Source: Sphaerolaimus hirsutus
Taxonomy: Eukaryota > Nematoda > Chromadorea > Monhysterida > Sphaerolaimidae
Assembly (NCBI GenBank): GCA_964036195.1
Contig: OZ038451.1
Location: 20,410,318-20,474,317 of the forward strand
Direction: 5' to 3'
Length of the DNA: 64,000 bases
The position numbers and the translations under genes were made by a program. Of the stretch, positions 58,601 to 64,000 are shown piece by piece. Numbering within the stretch: the stretch's first letter is position 1; every line of letters starts with the position of its first letter. The notes below the pieces were generated by a model. It was not told the DNA's origin. It made no database searches and saw nothing but the letters and a program-made list of their open reading frames with translations.

Positions 58601-61600
58601 TCACAGCAGTGTTCACAATAAAATGCAAAGTTTACAACGAATTGAAAATTTAACTTGTCGCAGCAGATTTAAAATTCAAAATCGTCTGAAAATTTTTAAC
58701 TTCAGATATGGCAAAAATGCAGCAAAAACAAGTTGCAAAAGTGCAGAACATACCTGTACAAATCCTCCAAATCCATCCTACCAGATTTTCTGTACCTCTC
58801 TTTTTGCTGTCTGTAAGCTTCGACATAACAATCTGGTTCCGTGAATTTTTGACTTTTGCTTTTTTCTGCCTGCATGGAAAGGGTTACAATTTGTTGAGTC
58901 AATATGCAAATTCAACAAGTAGAGAAGTGCCAATAAAAGTGGTAAGTGATACAAAAGAAAAGTTGCATGCGGTAAGTCATTAGTCTACCGATAAGTAGGC
59001 TATATGCATAGTTGTTAAAACGTATTTACTTTTACTCGATAAATACGTATACTCGAGTACAGAGTAAATACGTTTACGTTTCTTCCGAAAAAGTTCTGGT
59101 ACTCGCTTTTACGTGTACTTTTTGAAAGTACTCGAGTACAGAATGCGTATTTTAGATCGTCTTTTATATAGGTTTTTACGCATAGAAGGGAAAAAATGAG
59201 CTAAAAATACTGGAAACTAGTCGAAAGAAACAAAAATATACCTAGTTAAAAATGGTGTAAGATAGGCGAATAGTTATGTAAACGATTGATTTTGAGCAAC
59301 ATTTCTCGAAAATATGGGCGACACTCCCAAAAGTACTCACGTTTACGTTTTTTGCGGGAAAAGTACGTTTACTCACGTTTACTCATGAGTAAAAGTAAAA
59401 AAATTTACTTTATGTTTTATGTACTCAAGGGGTGAGTAAAAAATAAATACTTTACGTTTACGTATACTTTGAAAAAAGTTCGGTACTTTGAACAACTCTG
59501 GCTATATGTCGACTAATTTTATTTAAAAAGTGACTTGTCTCTTACAAGTTTACTTGACACATGACTACTGCTCACAATTTTATCATTTGCCACTTGTTTG
59601 TTTGTTGTGCTCTGCCAGTTTGAATATATTGCCTAGTTACCTACACTATCAAATTTTTCAAAATCAAAAATTACCTGTCTATCAAGAAGTTTCTTGAAAG
59701 CGTCGTGAAATCGAATCTCTGCTGCTAACAACTTGTCCATTCCAAAATGACCAAACAGAGGAATTTTGTACAAAAATGGCACCATGCCAAGAGCCTGATG
59801 TAGAAATACTGTTTTGTTGTCGAATGTTCCCATATTTTCTTTGATTATTTTTAAGATTTGCACAAATTCTGGATCATCGTACTCGTATCTGAAGAAGAAA
59901 CGAAAGGGAATTTGTTGAAGATTGTTGAAGATATTTTTAACATTTGGATCTTTGGATTTTTTAACATTTTTTAACATTATTAAAAACGCGTCTGCCTTTG
60001 CAAACTAGTTTACATAATATGGAAATTTTTAAATTGTCAAGGATCCTCCAAGCATCAGAAATAGGTAATCAATGTTCAATCCTCCAATGATATTTCAGGG
60101 CAAATGTTTGGTGTGATCGAACCATTCAAAGGATCATTCCTGATTCCTGAAGGTTCATTCGATTTTTTTTGCATATGCACACTAGCACAGTGAATTGCTG
60201 TTTTCGTTGTTATCTTTCAGAAGCAAAAAAATGGAAAACATCTGATGCAAAATGAAAATGAAAGCCATCTGATTTTTAAATGGAAATCCGAATTCATTTA
60301 CCTAACACACCTCCACTCCATGCATTTGGTGTCACTAGTGATGTAAAGGCACCGGGGCACCGGTGCCCCGGTGCTGGGCACCGAAGGGCACCAGCACCGG
60401 TGCTGGTGCGGTGCCATTGCAATCTTCAGGGGTGCCATGCCGGTGCCGGTGCCATTTTTTTCAGAATAGCACCGGTGCCGGTGCGGTGCGGTGCCATTTT
60501 TTTGCCGGTGCCAAAGGTGCTAGCACCAGGGCCAAAGTAAAAGGCACCGGGAAAGGCACCGGCCAAGGCTTCATGTGCTGTGCAATTTTGTCCATAGTAG
60601 GTGCTTATTCATATTTCAAAAAACAGCGATATATTTACCCAACCGTTTTTGCCTACCGTATTTCCTCAAAATACCCCCCGGGGGTGATTGTTTCATAGTG
60701 CTCCCGAGAGGATGGGGGTTAAACGAGGGGGGTATTTCGAGGGGGGGGGTTATTATTTCACAGGAAATTTTTTGAAATCCTAGTACAAAATCGTGGTTTG
60801 TGATGTGCGCTGGGGTAGAAAAATGCATCAATAACTGACATGTATCAACTCCTGTATACTAATATTAGTACGTAGATGGTATAAACACTGTTCTAACGTG
60901 ATTCCAACATTGTTTTAACTGTGTTCTGCAGAACGTGTGTTCGCAGAACACAAACTGCAGTATTTGTCATGTATGTTCTCTTTACACTCAATCTGGGGGG
61001 GGGGGTATGTCGAGGGGGAATGATTGTTTCATAGTGGTCTCGAGAGGGGGGGAGGGTCAAACGAGGGGGGGGGGGGGGGTATTTCGAGGAAGTACGGTAT
61101 TTTGTAACCCTCCCATCAAATAAATATACCTACTGTGAAATCCATTATACCCGATACGTGATCTGATAAGCGAATTTAAAATTTTGTTGTATTTAAAATC
61201 ATTTTTATATTTTATATTTATCTTACTTTTTTGTTCAAAATTTGTTGTCAGTTTATGACAAAGATAGTTCCATTCTCTGTACAGCAACGACTCCGATCAG
61301 TAGACAATAGTGGCTATGGACATTGTAGTGAATTAAATATTTTATCTTTGCTTCATAAAAGTGATTGCCACATCATTCTGATCATTTTAAGTGCTCAACC
61401 ATCAAAATCGGTTGAAAATTCATGGAAATATGCACTTCCAAATGTGAGAGACCACTGAGAAACTGCCCGATATTTACTTCAGAAATTCCAGCCCGGTGCG
61501 GTGCCTTTCGGTGCTAGCACCGGCAACCCGCCGGTGCCCTTCGGTGCCGGTGCGGTGCGGTGCCATTTTGTGGCCGGTGCCCCAGGGTGCCAGGTGCCCT

Positions 61601-62761
61601 TTTCATGCGTTGGCAAAGGTGCCGGTGCGGTGCGGTGCCATTTTTCCCGGTGCCTTTAACATCACTAGGTGTCACTTTTAAAACTAAAATTTACAAAAAT
61701 CAATTTAAAAAACCCAGATACAGGCAGTCAAGCGGTTTTTGTCGTTGTAGGTTTTTTAATAGTAAAATTACCTTTCATTAAACAGTAGATTTGCTATGAC
61801 AGAACTAATACAGGTAGCCAATTTCGCACTGAGATCCATCACATTTTCGCCACTTCTCAATTTGTGTTTGATATGGCCCACTAAACGATCAAGGTCGTAA
61901 TCTACCTTTTCTTCCATGAGGTTCCTGTAAAAAATTTACGTCATAAAAATGAATATAGACCACCTCAAATCCTCGAAAAAAAGCCCTCGAAGAACTCCCC
62001 CTTTGAATAACTCCCCCTGTTACGAGGTGAGGAAAAAATGACTCCCCCGAAATAATAGCTCCCTCGAAGAAGCCCCCTTGACTAGATTTGCTGGCGGAAT
62101 AGTAAAATCCCTGGGGGTATTTTGGTGAAACACGGCAATTGGAATTAGCCACAGGGATGCCACATTATTTACAAAGCGACACGAGGCACCGGACCGCATA
62201 CAAGCGAAAATCCACAACTAAATGTTTCAACTACCGTATTTGCTTGAATAATCCCCCTGGGGGATTATTTTTTCGTCAGACTTCTTGAGGGGGGGGGGGG
62301 GCTATTCGAGGGAGGGAAATATTTAAGGGGGAAATTATTATTTCGTCAAACTTTTCAAGCATGTTTGTACCAAATGGTTTCACGAATTATGCTTTACGAA
62401 CACAATATAGTGCCATTTTGGTTCAAATTGGGAAAAACAAATTGATCATTTCTCTTAAGGGGGGATTTTTCAAGGGGGTAATTATTTTTTCCTGACTCAT
62501 CTTACAGGGGGGATTATTCGAGGGGGAATTATTCAAGGGGGAACTATTCAAGCAAATTCGGTATTTTTTGTTGGAAAACTCGCCTGCTGAGACCGAAATC
62601 TTTCAAAGTGTGCACAGCGAATCTCCTGATCTCACGCCAAGTCTCGCCCGAAGACATGATGAGGCCCCAATTTGCGGGGCCGTTTTTCAGCGATTCCGGA
62701 GCGCTGGCTTTCATGGCGTACAAAAACGCGGTAAGTGGCGCCCGGCCGGCGAACGCTTCAC
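55631..62761 (-). CDS. Cytochrome P450, CYP2-like (clan 2), eight exons, N-terminus not in view
   Basis: Exons on the minus strand: 62584-62761, 61772-61924, 59675-59888, 58754-58869, 58022-58125, 56745-56817, 56427-56551, 55631-55959, about 429 codons in consistent phase. Landmarks in order: C-helix ETWREIRRF; DFGLSR followed by the next exon's NLMEEK; I-helix VTGMDTTLTTL; K-helix ILEIQR (ExxR); PERF region FKPERFY; haem-binding loop FGMGKRLCVGE with the Cys thiolate ligand. Family members are haem mono-oxygenases of the endoplasmic reticulum. About 70-100 residues, including the membrane anchor and proline hinge, are missing; those exons must lie past 62761. The Gly-Met-Asp-Thr-Thr I-helix replaces the commoner AGTETT. 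The first donor here is GC (AG|GCGAGT). One intron (56552-56744) is a repeat from end to end. Confidence 0.93.
56552..56744 (-). mobile_element. 193-bp P450 intron that is entirely a palindromic, introner-like repeat
   Basis: The flanking exons encode contiguous P450 sequence (VTMSHR, then TQMPYT), so the boundaries are firm. The intron reads GTGCCAGTCCCAGACC at its donor end and GACTGCCCCCAG at its acceptor end. These are the terminal inverted repeats of a family seen at 58327-58530. The middle is a perfect 17-bp stem (56631-56647 with 56651-56667) and a 3-base loop. No unique sequence is left in the intron. Confidence 0.85.
57150..57409. mobile_element. TA-flanked MITE in a P450 intron
   Basis: CCGTATTTCCTCGAATTACC and GAGGAAATACGG, flanked by TA. 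It lies within a region rich in TTTATGTTTAC words (56890-57440), probably a hAT-like element that it interrupted. Confidence 0.7.
58327..58530. mobile_element. Second copy of the introner-like palindromic repeat
   Basis: Ends ACCTGGGGGCAGTCCCAGACC and GGTCTGAAATTGTCACCTGT. The inner arms ATGTCAAATGTCATGCAAAG and the reverse match 56552-56744 closely. It lies inside the larger P450 intron 58126-58753, not as an intron by itself. Confidence 0.75.
59007..59500. mobile_element. hAT-like MITE with 8-bp target duplication GCTATATG, in a P450 intron
   Basis: Ends CATAGTTGTT and AACAACTCTG are flanked by GCTATATG at 58999-59006 and 59501-59508. The interior is made of CGTATTTACT/AGTAAATACG words. 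Same family as 54677-55441, inserted between P450 exons 4 and 3 as listed. Confidence 0.85.
60336..61667. mobile_element. hAT-like element with GGTGTCAC target duplication and GGCACC-rich arms
   Basis: Ends TAGTGATGTAAAGGCACC and GGTGCCTTTAACATCACTA are inverted repeats. GGTGTCAC flanks both sides (60328-60335 and 61668-61675). Both arms consist of GGCACCGG/CCGGTGCC words for about 180 bp. A TA-type MITE (60656-61097) sits inside. The whole lies within a P450 intron. A similar block is at 48545-48710. Confidence 0.85.
60656..61097. mobile_element. TA-flanked MITE nested in the hAT-like element
   Basis: CCGTATTTCCTCAAAATACC and GAGGAAGTACGG, flanked by TA. The interior is nearly the same as 32211-32637, so these two copies are recent relatives. 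Confidence 0.8.
62234..62561. mobile_element. TA-flanked MITE with TTGCTTGAATAATCCCC ends
   Basis: CCGTATTTGCTTGAATAATC and its reverse at 62541-62561, flanked by TA. It begins about 20 bp inside the P450 GC-donor intron. Degenerate relatives lie near 27650-27680 and 35120-35236. Confidence 0.75.
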
Positions 62762-64000
62762 CTGGGTGCAGGTTCGAGTTGATCAACTCGAGTGAGTTAT
62801 TGGTATAATGCACACTACCGTATTTCCTCGAAATACTCCCAGGGTGATTGTCTCAGAGTGAGAATTTTGAGGGGGGGGGGGGGTTCAAGGAGGGGGGTGT
62901 TCGAGGGGGGGGGTGTTCGAGGGGGGGGGCTTATTATTTCACCAGAACTTTTTAAAAAATTCCAGTACTAAATTGTCGTCTGCAACGTACGAAGGCGTAG
63001 AAAAATGCAACAATTACCGCTATGTATAAGAGTCTGTGAACTTCGTAAGTATGTACCCCCCTCAAAATGGGCACCATGAATTAATAAACCCCCTTCGAAA
63101 CCCCCCCCAAATTCAGTGTATAGGAACGTAGATTACAAAAATTCTGGGAAACGCAGAACACACGTTAAAAACAATGATTGTGTTACGTCAGAACATGGTT
63201 TATATCATCTACATACTTATATAAGGCTATAGACTCTTATACATGGTGGTTTTTGTTGCATTTTTCTACGTCTGCGTACGTTATTAGTAATGGGTGTTCA
63301 AAAAATTTCTGGCGAAATAATAACCCCCCCTCGAATTACACCCCTCGAAATACCCCTCAAAATTCTCACGCTGAAAAAATAAACCCCCTGGGGGTATTTC
63401 GAGGAAATACGGTACATGGCATAAACACTGTGCTAACGTATACCGTATTACCTCGAAATACCCCCATGGGGGTTTATTATTTCGCCAGCAAAATTTGAGG
63501 GGGGGTTAATTCGAGGGGGGGGGGGGGTTATTCGAGGGGGGTTTTATTATTTCGCCAGAAAATTTCGTGGAATTCATAGTAAAGAATACGCTATTTCTTA
63601 CACAAAAACGGTAATAAATGTGAGAATATAGGTTATATTGGGGCTATAGATGTACATCTGTACACAAATGAGCGTATAAAAGTAGCTGTGATGCAAATAA
63701 GTAGTAATAAATACGTCATGTACATTGCATACATGATGTACATCATTCCGGAGGGGGGGTATTTCGAGGGGGGGGGGGTTTATTATTTCCCCAGCCCATT
63801 TTGAGGGGGGGTTAATTCGAGGGGGGGGGGGGGGGTGTTAATTCAAGGGGGGGATAATTCGAGGTAATACGGTATATTCATTGTTTTTAACTTGTGTTTT
63901 GCATTGCCCGAATCACAAACCGCAGGTTTTGTCATTAACGTTCTCTTAACACTCAATTTGGGGGGGGGGTATTCCGAGGGGGTGATAAATTCATAGTGGC
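62762..64000. other. Stack of G/C-run MITEs at the right edge
   Basis: Two TA-type elements can be delimited: 62818-63412 and 63443-63872. A further arm begins near 63960. No P450 N-terminal exon is visible in this stretch. Confidence 0.6.

Noticed and set aside
58327..58753. Extra P450 exon at about 58537-58590 with the palindromic repeat as its downstream intron
   Set aside because: The phase does not fit the I-helix exon at 58022-58125, whereas joining 58754 directly to 58125 gives a continuous P450 sequence. The repeat is simply inside one intron.
32211..63872. CRISPR-like or satellite array reading of the repeated GTATTTCGAGG words
   Set aside because: Spacing is irregular, copies are in inverted pairs with TA flanks, and the genome is eukaryotic; MITEs explain them.

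Overview
This is a eukaryotic, almost certainly metazoan, window. It has intron-containing genes with GT-AG splice sites, an Antennapedia-class homeobox gene, a clan-2 type cytochrome P450, a Ty3/Gypsy-type LTR retrotransposon, an APE-type LINE, and abundant MITE-like DNA transposons. The lineage cannot be fixed from the sequence. A small-bodied, fast-evolving invertebrate is plausible; larvacean tunicates come to mind because one intron here is exactly a transposon-like palindrome, but this is a guess. Exon models below were built by hand from reading frame, splice consensus and phase. Every exon length given was checked against phase.

1-20.3 kb is mobile DNA. A LINE on the minus strand (12536-19602 plus an upstream promoter-like region) carries one 2578-codon frame. 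Its C-terminal part has been tandemly duplicated, with a junction at 12535/12536. An LTR retrotransposon of 10,096 bp (1423-11518) then inserted into the second copy. Its two 152-bp LTRs read as identical and it is flanked by a 5-bp target duplication (CCTGC). It has an intact 1938-aa gag-pol. Between pol and the polypurine tract lie about 3.9 kb that a normal Ty3/Gypsy element does not have: two divergently oriented, multi-exon genes, a 7-exon antisense gene of 327 codons (9297 to 7628) and a 4-exon sense gene of 325 codons (9565 to 11323), separated by 267 bp. I recognise neither protein. This is the strongest candidate for an undescribed system in the window.

20.3-42.4 kb. A short terminal exon of a possible single-pass membrane protein (20353-20548, plus) is followed by nested MITEs. 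A five-exon homeobox gene lies on the minus strand (42342 to 25279, 301 codons). The homeodomain is split after residue 44, and one 14.35-kb intron is full of repeats.

42.4-55.6 kb holds no gene I can support. It contains several transposons, including elements whose terminal inverted repeats and target duplications can be read directly.

55.6-64 kb holds eight exons of a cytochrome P450 (62761 to 55631, minus), lacking its N-terminal exons, which would lie beyond the right edge or in unread repeats. Its introns hold hAT-like and TA-flanked MITEs. The 193-bp intron 56552-56744 consists entirely of a palindromic repeat that supplies both splice sites, so it is introner-like. The far right is a stack of G-rich MITE copies.
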